From: Burkholderia ubonensis subsp. mesacidophila
GTDB taxonomy: Bacteria; Pseudomonadota; Gammaproteobacteria; Burkholderiales; Burkholderiaceae
Direction: 5' to 3'
NCBI RefSeq assembly: GCF_002097715.1
Contig: NZ_CP020738.1
Location: 2,232,001 to 2,296,000, forward strand
DNA: 64,000 bases
This document shows, piece after piece, positions 1 to 8,301 of this stretch. Made by a program: the position numbers and the translations under genes. Numbering within the stretch: the first letter of the stretch is position 1; each line of letters starts with the position of its first letter. Under the pieces are notes generated by a model. It was not told the origin of the DNA, made no database searches, and saw only the letters and a list, made by a program, of their open reading frames with translations.

Positions 1-203
1 TGCAGCCCTTCCGGATGCTCGGGCGCAAGCGCCAGCAGCTCCGCGTAGGCCTTTTCGGCATGGTGCAGCGCGCCCTCCTGATGCGCCTTGCGCGCCCGCG
101 CCAGCAGCCGGTCGAGCTGCGCGGCGTCGGGCTGACGGATCGCGGGCGGCGGCTCCGGAATCGTTGCTGTCGCGAGCGGCGTCCCTGCCCCGTTCGATGT
201 CAT
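1..203 (-). CDS. TPR-repeat protein, N-terminal part only
   Basis: This is the first 67 codons of a leftward gene that runs off the window. The protein begins MTSNGAGTPLATATIPEPPP, a proline-rich lead, and then enters a helix pair (LLARARKAHQEGALHHAEKAYAELLALAPEHPEG as sense) with the A/G/Y/P spacing of a tetratricopeptide repeat. It lies 34 bp downstream of another TPR gene on the same strand, so the two are probably co-transcribed. TPR proteins of this kind act as scaffolds or as glycosyltransferase fusions. The C-terminal half is not visible, so no function can be assigned. Confidence 0.7.
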   Translation of the reverse strand, partial: MTSNGAGTPLATATIPEPPPAIRQPDAAQLDRLLARARKAHQEGALHHAEKAYAELLALAPEHPEGL

Positions 204-237
204 TGAATGGCCCCCGGTTGTCGCATCGTGTTGTCTT

Positions 238-2460
238 CTAACGTGTGATCCGATCGAGCGCGGCGCACACCGCGTCGATCACGCTCGCCCAGCGGCCCGC
301 AACAGCCTGGCGGAACAGGCGCGCGTTCGGATACCAGCGGCTGTCGTCCCGGTCGCGCAGCCAGCGCCATTCGGGCGGATCGGGCAGCAGCACCCACACC
401 GGATGGCCGAGCGCGCCGGCCAGGTGCGCGACCGCCGTATCGACGGAAATCACGAGGTCGAGCGAGCGGACCAGCGCCGCCGTATCCGCGAAATCGCCGA
501 GCTCGTCGTCGAAGCGCCGCACCGGCGCGTTCGCCAGCAATGCGTCGTCGCGCTCGTTCACGGCCTTCTGCAGGCTGACCCATTCGACGTCGAGCGCGAA
601 CAGCGGCGCGAGCAGCGCGAAGTCGATCGAGCGGTTGTGGTCGTTGCGGTGTTCCGGATTGCCGGCCCACGCGAGCCCGATGCGCGGACGGCGCGCTTCG
701 CCGAGCCACTCCGCCCACTGCCGGACGCGTTGCGGGTCCGCATGGAGATAAGGGGTCTGGCGCGGCATGTCGGGCAGCGTCGCGCGCAGTGCGAACGGCA
801 GGCTCGGCAGCGGGCAGTGGCAGTCGAACGGCGGCAGCGATTCGCCGCGCGCGATCACCTGCGCCGGCCCTTGCAGCGACGCGATCAGCGTGCGCAGCGG
901 CGGCTGTACTTCGAACACGACACGCGCGCCTTGCGCGGCAAGATGCGGCACGTACCGGCAGAACTGCAGCGTGTCGCCGAAGCCCTGTTCCGCATGGATC
1001 AGGATCGTCCGGCCGTCGAGCGGCGCGTCGCCGCGCCACGACGGCTGCACGAACGGACGGTCGTGGCGCGCCAGCGCAGGATCGCGCAACCGCCATTCGT
1101 ATTCCGCCCAGCCGCGCGCAAAATCGCCTTCGGCGAGGCACAGCGACGCCCGCGCGAAATGCGCGTCCACGTAGTCCGCGTCCAGCGCGATCGCGCGATC
1201 GTAGGCCGCCAGCGCGTCGTCCGCGCGCCCGGTCGCGTAGTGGAGATTGCCGCGATTGAGCCAGTTCGCCGCATGGTCCGGACGCAGTTCGAACGCGCGG
1301 TCGAGCGCGCGCTGTGCGTCGTCGTAGCGGTGCAGGTCCTGCAACACGCTGCTGCGATGGGTCCAGGCCTCGCCGAAGCGCTCGTCGTTCGCGAGCGCGG
1401 CGTCGTAGCTTTGCAGCGCTTCGTCGAAGCGTTTCAGGAAACGCAATGCGGTGCCCTGATTGCAGCGGACCTCGTGCGCGCCCGGGTCGATGTCGAGCGC
1501 GAGCGCATAGCTGTCGAGCGCGGCGTCGTGGCGCTTCAGCTGCAGCAGCGCGTTGCCGCGGCACGCGAGCGCGCGCGCATGCCGCGGTTCGAGCGCGAGC
1601 ACGCGTTCGCAGCGCGCGCGCGCCTCGTCGGCACGGCCCAGCCGTTCGAGCGCGACCGCGCTGTTGTAGAGCGCCTCGACCAGCGAAGGGTCGGCCGCGA
1701 TCGCTTCGTTGAAGGCGGCCAGCGCTTCGTTCAGGCGGCCGAGATCGACGAGCGCCTGGCCGCGCATCGACAGCATCACCGCGATGCCGGGCCGGATCTC
1801 GATCGCGCGGTCGAAGCAATGCAGCGCGTCGGCCGGGCGCTGCAGCGCGCGCAGCACGAGCGCGCGGTTGAACCATGATTCGAACGAGCGCGGCTCGACC
1901 ATCAGCGCGCGGTCGTAGGTGTCGAGCGCTTCCTGATGGCGCCCGAGCGCGCGCAGCGCGCTGCCGCGATTGCACAGCGCGTCGAGCACGAGCGGCGACA
2001 CGGCGAGCGCCCGGTCGAACGCGGCGAGCGCGGGCGCGTAGCGGCGCAGCCCGATCAGCGTGTTGCCCTGCCGCACCAGCGTCTGCACGTCGCGCGGATC
2101 GACGCGCAGCGCCGCGTCGAACTGCGCGAGCGCTTCGTCGACGCGCCCGCTGTCGCCCAGGATCGCACCGAGATCCGACCGCGCACGCACGCCCGCGTCG
2201 ATCGCGATCGACTGCCGCAGCAGCGCTTCCGCCTCGGCGACCGCGCCGCGCTGGTATTGCAGCACGCCGTACAGGTGCAGCGCCTGCGGATTGTCCGGCT
2301 CGTTCGCGAGCACCGCGAGATATTCGCGCGCGGCGTCGTCGAACCGCCCCGCGCTGTGCCAGTTCTGCGCGCGCGACAGGATCGCCGCCGGCGCGCGCGG
2401 CCCGGACGCATCGCGCGCGGATGCGCGTGCGTGTGCACCATGTGAGTACTCGCCCGCCAC
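238..2460 (-). CDS. TPR-repeat protein with C-terminal glycosyltransferase-like domain
   Basis: The 740-residue protein has about twelve consecutive 34-residue tetratricopeptide repeats (roughly residues 25-480; repeated N.G..L..L.R..EAL..YD.AL pattern). A C-terminal domain of about 250 residues carries WAGNPEHRNDHNRS (from about residue 598) and SVDTAVAHLAGALG (about 672-685). These motifs are found in TPR-linked proteins with a GT9/heptosyltransferase-like fold. It may transfer a sugar to a protein or surface glycan, but donor and acceptor cannot be read from sequence. The ATG at 2460 follows an AAGGGGG ribosome-binding site. A much longer frame on the same strand is only a GC-rich shadow. 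Confidence 0.8.
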   Translation of the reverse strand: MAGEYSHGAHARASARDASGPRAPAAILSRAQNWHSAGRFDDAAREYLAVLANEPDNPQALHLYGVLQYQRGAVAEAEALLRQSIAIDAGVRARSDLGAILGDSGRVDEALAQFDAALRVDPRDVQTLVRQGNTLIGLRRYAPALAAFDRALAVSPLVLDALCNRGSALRALGRHQEALDTYDRALMVEPRSFESWFNRALVLRALQRPADALHCFDRAIEIRPGIAVMLSMRGQALVDLGRLNEALAAFNEAIAADPSLVEALYNSAVALERLGRADEARARCERVLALEPRHARALACRGNALLQLKRHDAALDSYALALDIDPGAHEVRCNQGTALRFLKRFDEALQSYDAALANDERFGEAWTHRSSVLQDLHRYDDAQRALDRAFELRPDHAANWLNRGNLHYATGRADDALAAYDRAIALDADYVDAHFARASLCLAEGDFARGWAEYEWRLRDPALARHDRPFVQPSWRGDAPLDGRTILIHAEQGFGDTLQFCRYVPHLAAQGARVVFEVQPPLRTLIASLQGPAQVIARGESLPPFDCHCPLPSLPFALRATLPDMPRQTPYLHADPQRVRQWAEWLGEARRPRIGLAWAGNPEHRNDHNRSIDFALLAPLFALDVEWVSLQKAVNERDDALLANAPVRRFDDELGDFADTAALVRSLDLVISVDTAVAHLAGALGHPVWVLLPDPPEWRWLRDRDDSRWYPNARLFRQAVAGRWASVIDAVCAALDRITR

Positions 2461-2562
2461 GTTGGCCCCCTTGCCGTCTTGCGGAATCCGTTGCCGATCG
2501 GCCGTCCATAGCGGCGGGTCGCGGCAATCGCTGTCGAAGCGAGACTAGCGGACGAGCGGTAA

Positions 2563-2600
2563 CACGCGTATGACGAATGTTACGGACCATTTTGACGGGC
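2563..2600 (-). promoter_or_regulatory. Upstream element, copy 1 of a duplicated sequence
   Basis: An imperfect 36-38 bp element centred on TACGGACCATTTT (2581-2593 on the plus strand) recurs at 3845-3879. Read on the minus strand it lies about 105-140 bp upstream of the TPR/glycosyltransferase start. The second copy lies the same distance upstream of the GspI-like gene. The position suggests a shared promoter or regulator site, but no sigma-70 or sigma-54 consensus is obvious. Confidence 0.4.
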
Positions 2601-2662
2601 AGGCCGGACGTGCCGCCCCGTGGCCGATGCGCGCACCGCACGCGTGCGGTGCACGGCCGTGC

Positions 2663-3325
2663 TTACTGCCCGATCGGAATCGTCCGTTCGTATTCGACGG
2701 ACGGCGTGCCGAGCGCGACCGCGAAGCGAATGCCGCGCGGCAGCGGCATCCCGAGCGACGTGACGTTGCTGATGCCGTGCTGCGCGAGAAACTGCGCGTA
2801 GGCCTGCTCGACGACAGCCTGGCTGGCGGTCCAGCCGCCCGGCGCAATCCACACCGCCAGCTGCATCGCGCGCGCGTCGCGACTGACGACCACCTTCGCG
2901 AAACCGTCCATGTGATGCAGCGCGTCCTCGAGCTCGGCGAGCGACGCGAGCGGCTGCGACGCGCTGCGCGCCAGCTCGCGCCCCTTCAGCTGGTAGCGGA
3001 CCACCTGGACGTGCGTCGGCCCGCCGCCGACGCCCACGTGCCGGACGAGCACCAGTTCGTTCGAACGGAGCCGCAGCGGCGGCCCGAACACCTCGTCGGC
3101 CGTCACGAGATTCAGCAGGTCGAATTGCAGTTGCGAAAAATAGCGGCCGAGCAGACGCGTTTGCGCCAGATTCGACGCGATATCGTCGCGGCCGCGGATC
3201 GTCGCGTCGAGACCGCGCCACGACAGCAGTGCGATCACCGCAAGCAGCGCGATCGCGACCAGCATCTCGATCAGCGTGAAGCCGCGTGCGCGCCGCGTGG
3301 CGCGCGGGTCAGTGCCGCGCTTCAT
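2663..3325 (-). CDS. GspJ/PulJ-type minor pseudopilin
   Basis: The 220-residue protein has a type II secretion prepilin leader, cleaved after G15 in RGFTLIEML, with the conserved Glu at position +5 (E20) and a following hydrophobic helix to about residue 38. Length and the pattern of the periplasmic part fit the PulJ/GspJ family. In type II secretion GspJ sits in the pseudopilus tip with GspI and GspK. The start overlaps the end of the GspI-like gene by 17 bp, so translation is probably coupled. No other gsp genes lie in the window, so this looks like a small detached pseudopilin unit. Confidence 0.8.
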   Translation of the reverse strand: MKRGTDPRATRRARGFTLIEMLVAIALLAVIALLSWRGLDATIRGRDDIASNLAQTRLLGRYFSQLQFDLLNLVTADEVFGPPLRLRSNELVLVRHVGVGGGPTHVQVVRYQLKGRELARSASQPLASLAELEDALHHMDGFAKVVVSRDARAMQLAVWIAPGGWTASQAVVEQAYAQFLAQHGISNVTSLGMPLPRGIRFAVALGTPSVEYERTIPIGQ

Positions 3326-3743
3326 CCTGCACCACGGTGACGACTTCGGCGAGCACCGTCCGGCTCGACGCCGACGGATGGACGCTCACCGTCACCTGAC
3401 GCACGAGCGGGCTGGGCAGCGCCGTCACGGACTGGCGGCACACGAACCGGTACGGCCCTTGCGGGCACGCGAACGTGCTGGCGCCGACCGGCGGCCAGCT
3501 CGCGGCGATGCGGATCGCGCCGAGCGCGTTGTCGGCGCTCCACAGCGCGAGCAGCCGCATGCGTGCCGTGTCGGTGTCCGACGCGAGCGCGCCGATCGCG
3601 CGCATCACCGCGCCCAGCGCGACCGCGACGATCGCGAGCGCGATCAGCACCTCGATCAGCGTGAAACCCGTTTGCGGCCCCCGCGCCGCCGACGCCCCGC
3701 CGCGGACCGGGCGATCGTCATAGCCTGTTTTGTCGTCGCACAT
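3309..3743 (-). CDS. GspI/PilV-type minor pseudopilin
   Basis: The protein has a prepilin-peptidase site in QTGFTLIEVLIALAIVAVAL: cleavage is after G26 if the ATG at 3743 is used, and Glu is at +5. A short globular part with two Cys (ACPQGPYRFVC) follows. This is the GspI layout. An upstream ATG at 3770 would add nine residues, and neither start has a strong ribosome-binding site. The 3743 start puts the upstream repeat at the same distance as in the TPR gene. It is translationally coupled to the GspJ-like gene. Confidence 0.75.
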   Translation of the reverse strand: MCDDKTGYDDRPVRGGASAARGPQTGFTLIEVLIALAIVAVALGAVMRAIGALASDTDTARMRLLALWSADNALGAIRIAASWPPVGASTFACPQGPYRFVCRQSVTALPSPLVRQVTVSVHPSASSRTVLAEVVTVVQDEARH

Positions 3744-3844
3744 GACCCACGTCCGTCGGTTGTCCGTCATGCCGGCCGGCTCGCGCCGCGCGCAGCGCGC
3801 GTCCAGCCGGATGCGGGCCTACGTTAAGCAAAACCTGTGGCAGT

Positions 3845-3879
3845 CGCGTGTCGAAAGATACGGACCATTTTGGACGGGG
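3845..3879 (-). promoter_or_regulatory. Upstream element, copy 2 of a duplicated sequence
   Basis: This is the second copy of the element at 2563-2600; the identical core TACGGACCATTTT is at 3859-3871. It lies about 102-136 bp upstream of the GspI-like start. The gap from 3744 to 4000 holds no other recognisable gene. Confidence 0.4.
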
Positions 3880-4000
3880 TGGGAACACCGAAGATGGAGA
3901 AAGACAGAAGACCCGGCCGTCACGGCAACGCGCAACGGTCGGCCCGCGCGGCAGCGTGCGGGAAACGGATGGGATACGGACGGAAAAGGGACGGGAAACG

Positions 4001-4207
4001 TCAGGCGAGCACCGCGCCGTCGAGCGACGCACGCGCGCGTTCGCCGGCGGCATGCGCGTCGGCCTCGCGAAGGAAACCTTCCCGGCTGAACGCGACCACC
4101 TTCACGCCGACGCCCGCCGTCCGCTTCACCGTCAGCGCCCATTGCCATTCGCCGTCCTGTTCGAAGACGTGCAGCAAGGGTTCGAGGGATGCTATCAGTC
4201 CGGTCAC
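4001..4207 (-). CDS. Small conserved-looking hypothetical protein
   Basis: This is a 68-residue reading frame with coherent composition (LEPLLHVFEQDGEWQWALTV, then VKVVAFSREGFLREADAHAAGERAR). I chose the GTG at 4207 because GGGAGAA lies six bases upstream. Longer frames starting upstream have no ribosome-binding site and an atypical N-terminus. It looks like a small soluble alpha/beta protein. I do not recognise the family. Confidence 0.5.
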   Translation of the reverse strand: MTGLIASLEPLLHVFEQDGEWQWALTVKRTAGVGVKVVAFSREGFLREADAHAAGERARASLDGAVLA

Positions 4208-4417
4208 GCGAAGTTCTCCCGCCGCCCGTCGTCCGGCGCTGGCCGGCCCTCGGGGATGCGATGCAATCATTCCGGCAGCAATCGGTACGCGCCGGCCCAT
4301 AAGTCAGTCTACACGGGGAATGTTGCGTCGCACCATCAGCGGTTTCACTGGGCTATTCGAAAATAAAATCGATAGCTGGAGCACATTGACCATCGCCATT
4401 CGCGCGCCGCGCTTGCG

Positions 4418-5026
4418 TCAGGCCGCGTCCGCCGGTCCCGCGACGACCCGCCGGAACGTCAGGTTGACGCGCTCGCCCTGCACCGACGGCGCCTTCGGCA
4501 CGCGATGCTGCCACTCGGCCTGGGTCCGCCCGCGCATCACGAGCAGGCTGCCGTGCGTCAGCCGATACGCGTGCGTGACGCCCGTCGCGCGGTGCCGCAG
4601 GTCGAACACGCGCATCGCGCCGAGGCTCACCGACGCGATCACCGGCGCGTCGCCGAGCTCGGGCTCCTTGTCCGCGTGCCAGCCCATGCTGTCCTGCCCG
4701 TTGCGGTAGCGGTTCAGCAGCACGCTGTTGAAGCGCGCGCCGCACGTCGCCTCGACCGCGCGCTTCAGGTCGAGCACGGCCGGCGTCCACGGCGCGGGCA
4801 CGTTGCGGATGCCCGAATACACGTAGACCGCGTCCGGCTCGCCCTGCCACGCGGTGAGGCGCGGCAGCGGGATGCGCCCGCGCGGCGTGCGGATCGCATC
4901 CTGGCGCCACGCGACCTCGCCGATCAGCGCGGCCAGCGCGCGATCGGCGTCGGCCGGCGCGAGCCAGTCCGGGTACCAGTCCACGTCGGGCGCGGGGGTG
5001 TCATCGAAGAGATCGAACGTGGACAT
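4418..5026 (-). CDS. AlkB-family 2-oxoglutarate/Fe(II) dioxygenase
   Basis: The 202-residue protein matches AlkB-type DNA/RNA demethylases, which remove alkyl groups from bases by oxidation using Fe(II) and 2-oxoglutarate. The metal triad is H117-x-D119 (GWHADKEPELG) and H174 (QHRVPK). R186 and R192 (RVNLTFR) have the six-residue spacing of the 2-oxoglutarate- and substrate-binding arginines of E. coli AlkB. The NRYRNGQDSMGWH segment is typical of ALKBH2/3-like bacterial members. The ATG at 5026 (MSTFDLFDD) gives the usual N-terminus. It stands alone, with no ada neighbour. Confidence 0.88.
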   Translation of the reverse strand: MSTFDLFDDTPAPDVDWYPDWLAPADADRALAALIGEVAWRQDAIRTPRGRIPLPRLTAWQGEPDAVYVYSGIRNVPAPWTPAVLDLKRAVEATCGARFNSVLLNRYRNGQDSMGWHADKEPELGDAPVIASVSLGAMRVFDLRHRATGVTHAYRLTHGSLLVMRGRTQAEWQHRVPKAPSVQGERVNLTFRRVVAGPADAA

Positions 5027-5313
5027 GTCGGGCAAGGCAGGCGGAAAACATCGACGGGCGACGCATGATTGCATGTTAGCGAACCGCGCACGCCGCTGCC
5101 ATGCTCGCTCATTCGCGACGTCGGGTCGTCCGGTGCGCGTCCGGTGCGCGTCCGACGCGCAGCCGCTGCGCGGCCCTGCCGGGCCGATCGGCTGCCGGGC
5201 GCGCGCCGGCGCGTCACGCTATCATCGCGCCATGTCGCGCCGCCCCGGCGGCGCCACGCTCCCGTTCAACCCGGCCGACGCGATTCGTCGGCCCTTTTCC
5301 GGACCTCTTCATC

Positions 5314-5898
5314 ATGACGCTTTCCGACTCCGCGCTCGACCAGCTGTTCCTCACCGCGCGCTCGCACAACACCTGGCAGGACAAGCCGGTCGACGACGCA
5401 CTGCTCCATCGGCTGGTCGACGTGGCGAAATTCGGCCCGACGTCGGCGAACTCGAGCCCGGCGCGCTTCGTGTTCGTCAAGTCGCCGGAAGCGAAGGCCC
5501 GCCTGAAGCCGGCGCTGTCCGAAGGCAATCTCGCGAAGACGCTGGCCGCGCCCGTCACGGTGATCGTCGGCATGGACATGGCGTTCTACGAGCAGTTGCC
5601 GCGCCTGTTCCCGCACGCGGACGCACGCAGCTGGTTCGCGGGCAACGACGCGCTGATCCAGGCCACCGCGTTCCGCAACTCGTCGCTGCAGGGCGCCTAC
5701 CTGATCATGGCCGCCCGCGCGCTCGGCCTCGACGCCGGTCCGATGTCCGGCTTCGACAACGCGGCGGTCGACGCCGCGTTCTTTGCCGGCACCACGGTGA
5801 AGAGCAATTTCCTCGTCAACCTCGGCTACGGCGATCCGGCCGGGCTGTTCCCGCGCAGCCCGCGCTTCGACTTCGACGACATCGCCCGCATCGCGTGA
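5314..5898 (+). CDS. RutE/HadB-type nitroreductase-family protein (malonic semialdehyde reductase-like)
   Basis: The 194-residue protein resembles RutE, an FMN-dependent nitroreductase-fold enzyme that reduces malonic semialdehyde to 3-hydroxypropionate in pyrimidine degradation. Diagnostic stretches are [11 protein letters not shown] near the N-terminus (flavin-phosphate contact), [41 protein letters not shown] and [16 protein letters not shown] at the C-terminus. Length matches the family (about 196). No rut operon is nearby, so the physiological substrate is uncertain. The ATG at 5314 begins the conserved region. Confidence 0.85.
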   Translation: MTLSDSALDQLFLTARSHNTWQDKPVDDALLHRLVDVAKFGPTSANSSPARFVFVKSPEAKARLKPALSEGNLAKTLAAPVTVIVGMDMAFYEQLPRLFPHADARSWFAGNDALIQATAFRNSSLQGAYLIMAARALGLDAGPMSGFDNAAVDAAFFAGTTVKSNFLVNLGYGDPAGLFPRSPRFDFDDIARIA

Positions 5899-5904
5899 CG
5901 CTCG

Positions 5905-5932
5905 CGCGGCGCGCGTGAACGCGCGCGCCGCG
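5905..5932. terminator. GC-only hairpin between convergent genes
   Basis: An 11-bp perfect stem (5905-5915 with 5922-5932) and a 6-base loop lie between the 3' ends of two convergent genes. There is no T tract on either side, so it is at best a weak or Rho-assisted bidirectional terminator or a transcript-end stabiliser. Confidence 0.4.
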
Positions 5933-5963
5933 GCAAGCACGTCATGTCGGCGCGGGGCGCCGC

Positions 5964-7112
5964 CTACGCGCCCCGCGTCAGCCGGATCAGCGTGATCTCG
6001 GACGGCACGCCGAACCGGTTCGGCGGCCCCCAATATCCGGTTCCCCGGCTCGTATAGACCCACAAATCGCCGAATTTGCGCAGCCCGGCGATGACCGGCT
6101 GCTGCAGCCGCACGAACGGCGGCCACGGCAGGAACTGCCCGCCGTGCGTATGGCCCGAGATCTGCAGCGAGAACCCGGCCCGGCTCGCCTGTTCCGCGCT
6201 CCGCGGCTGATGCGCGAGCAGGATCCGCGTCCCGACGTCGCGCGGCGCGCCCGCCAGCGCGCGCGCCGGGTCGCTGCGGTGTGCCGGGTCGAACGCCCCG
6301 GCCGTAAAGTCGGTGACGCCCGCGACCACCGCGCGCGCGCCGTCGTGCTCGACCACCACGTGCTCGTTCAGCAGCACCGTCAGGCCGATGCGCCGGAACT
6401 CCGCGATCCACGCATGCGCGCCGGCGTAATACTCGTGATTGCCCGTCACCAGGAAACTGCCGTGCCGGGATTTCATGCGCCCTAGCGGCGCCGTGTGTTC
6501 GCGCAGCCGCTCGACGGACCCGTCCACCACGTCGCCCGTGACCGCGACGATGTCGGCATCGAGCGCATTGACCGCGCCGACGATGCGCTCGACATACGCG
6601 CGCTTGATGGTCGGCCCGACGTGGATGTCCGACAGCTGCACGATCTTCAGGCCGTCGAGCGCGGCGGGCAGGTCCGCCACCGGAACCGACACGTGCTTGA
6701 CCGCCGCGGTGCGCCGCGCGTTCGCGAACCCGATACCCGTGATCAGCAGTGCGCCGGCCAGCACGCCCGACGCGCTGTCCGCCGCCGCCCCGCTCCACGC
6801 GCCGGCGTGTCCGAGCGCACGCCACGCGGCCACGCCGAGCAGCATCAGGTCGCGCAGGAACGTCAGCGCGAGCAGCGACGAAAAGAACCCCATCGCGATC
6901 GCGCCGGTCCAGCCGAACAGCGTCGCCGCCCAGCCTTCGTCGAAACGACGCGCGAACATCCCGACCGGAATCAGCACGCAGAAGCTCGCGAGCGCGAGCG
7001 CCGCGACGACGCGCACGGTGGTCGACGCGAACGCGTCGGGAATGATCCGCATCCCGACGTACAGATGAAACAGCAAGCCGATCGCAATGAACCGGACAAA
7101 GAAACTTCGCAT
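5964..7112 (-). CDS. Membrane-anchored metallophosphoesterase (YaeI-like)
   Basis: The 382-residue protein has four or five N-terminal membrane segments (to about residue 130) followed by a calcineurin-type phosphoesterase domain. Metal ligands are D162 and H164 (SDIHVG), D194 (GDVVDG), N225-H226 (GNHEYYAG), H301 and H321/H323 (GHTHGGQFLPW). This is the YaeI/YkuE subclass, which includes enzymes acting on UDP-diacylglucosamine-like lipids or phosphodiesters. The true substrate is unknown. The ATG at 7112 gives the hydrophobic N-terminus; longer frames upstream look non-coding. Confidence 0.85.
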   Translation of the reverse strand: MRSFFVRFIAIGLLFHLYVGMRIIPDAFASTTVRVVAALALASFCVLIPVGMFARRFDEGWAATLFGWTGAIAMGFFSSLLALTFLRDLMLLGVAAWRALGHAGAWSGAAADSASGVLAGALLITGIGFANARRTAAVKHVSVPVADLPAALDGLKIVQLSDIHVGPTIKRAYVERIVGAVNALDADIVAVTGDVVDGSVERLREHTAPLGRMKSRHGSFLVTGNHEYYAGAHAWIAEFRRIGLTVLLNEHVVVEHDGARAVVAGVTDFTAGAFDPAHRSDPARALAGAPRDVGTRILLAHQPRSAEQASRAGFSLQISGHTHGGQFLPWPPFVRLQQPVIAGLRKFGDLWVYTSRGTGYWGPPNRFGVPSEITLIRLTRGA

Positions 7113-7310
7113 GGAGCGCTCACCGACGTTGCGGCACGACAAGCCAGCGAGGCCCGCACCGTACGCTCGATGGTACACACATCCCGCCGAACCCGACGTC
7201 GACGATCAAGCGGCGCCGGTCGCCCGCCCCCAACCAGCTTGCCCCATCGCCGCGAACATGCGGCGTCTTGCGGCTTCGCGCGATAAGCGCCTCATCCATC
7301 CCCCGATTCC

Positions 7311-7700
7311 GTCGTCCGCTTCGATCTGGTCGACCTCGATCTCTTCACGCACATCGCCGAGGCGAACAGCCTGACGCGCGGCGCGGAACGCGCGCACCTG
7401 TCGGTGCCCACCGCCAGCATGCGCATCAAGAATCTCGAGGAACAGGTCGGCGTGAAGCTGCTGCGCCGCAATTTCCACAAGCGCGCGGCCGCGGACTTGC
7501 AGCGCACGCTGCGCTGGCGCATCCAAGTCAGCAGCTTCAAGACCGCGTGCCGGATGATCGAGGCGAACGTCGGCGTGCTGCCCGAAGGCACCGCGCGCCG
7601 GCTGCAGATCTGCGTCGCGGACCTCGACGCGCTGCCGCGGTTCGCGCGCACGCTGGTCGACCTGCTCGTCGAGGACGGGCTCGGCCGGCAGGATCGAGCG
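7311..7700 (+). pseudogene. LysR-family regulator remnant
   Basis: From 7311 one frame reads DLVDLDLFTHIAEANSLTRG, the N-terminal winged-helix of a LysR regulator, through LSVPTASMRIKNLEEQ and KLLRR. It then jumps directly to SSFKTACRMIEANVGV and ICVADLDALPRFARTLVDLL, which belong to the extreme C-terminus of such proteins. The central effector-binding domain of about 150-180 residues is missing, and no start codon precedes the helix-turn-helix. The gene has therefore lost its start and its middle by deletion. It was probably the regulator of the efflux operon downstream. Confidence 0.75.
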
Positions 7701-8010
7701 GATTCACGCCCGCTCACGCGGGAATGCGCCGGTCGCGCGCCGATTCGATCGCGGCAGCACGTCAACGGCGTCGACTCGTTTTGCCTTCGGCGACCTTGCC
7801 GTCATTAGCAACCCTACACGTCCTTGCGTCAGCGGAATCGCCTGCGTCGCGCGGGCAACGCCGCCCGCCATCAGGGATGCCGAACAAGTCCCGGCTGGCC
7901 GTCGGCGTCGCGCTGATTTATTATCGGCACCGTATCGCGGAACCGTCGTCGCGGCGGCGCCGGCCGCGCCGCGCCCGGCACCCAACCTCATCCGTCAAGC
8001 TCGTCCCATC
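7701..8010. other. Intergenic region with no recognised gene
   Basis: About 310 bp lie between the LysR remnant and the efflux operon. I see no coding sequence with family resemblance and no clear terminator. It probably contains the operon promoter, but no good -35/-10 pair stands out. Confidence 0.4.
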
Positions 8011-8301
8011 ATGAGAAAAACAACGTCACGCGCGTCCCTGCGCGTCGCCGCCCTGACGCCGGCCCTGCCGCTCGCGGGCTGCGCGGCGCGCGGCGCGCCG
8101 TCCTACGTGCTGTTCGGCGCCTACTTCCCGCTCTGGCTCGTCAGCGCGGTGATCGGCGTCGTCGCCGCAATCGTCGCGCACCGCGTGTTCGTCTCGACCG
8201 GCTGGGCAGCCACGGTGCCTTATCAGCTGGCCGTCTGCACCGCGATCGGGCTCGTGATCGCGGTACTCGTCTGGCTCTCCGGCACGGGGCCCTTCGCATG
8301 A
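8011..8301 (+). CDS. YtcA-family small lipoprotein
   Basis: The 96-residue protein has a lipoprotein signal (LPLAGC, lipidated Cys24) and two hydrophobic segments (about residues 38-58 and 70-90). YtcA-type proteins precede mdtN in many proteobacteria, and here the stop overlaps the mdtN-like start by four bases. Role in the pump is not established. It may be an accessory membrane lipoprotein of the tripartite system. Confidence 0.8.
   Translation: MRKTTSRASLRVAALTPALPLAGCAARGAPSYVLFGAYFPLWLVSAVIGVVAAIVAHRVFVSTGWAATVPYQLAVCTAIGLVIAVLVWLSGTGPFA

Noticed and set aside
200..2641. 813-codon minus-strand frame over the TPR gene
   Set aside because: Arg/Ala-dominated composition in a shifted frame; the 740-residue frame has clear TPR repeats, a glycosyltransferase-like end and a ribosome-binding site.
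7404..7808. Intact 134-residue LysR-like regulator
   Set aside because: Starts inside the helix-turn-helix and lacks the effector domain; better explained as a pseudogene.
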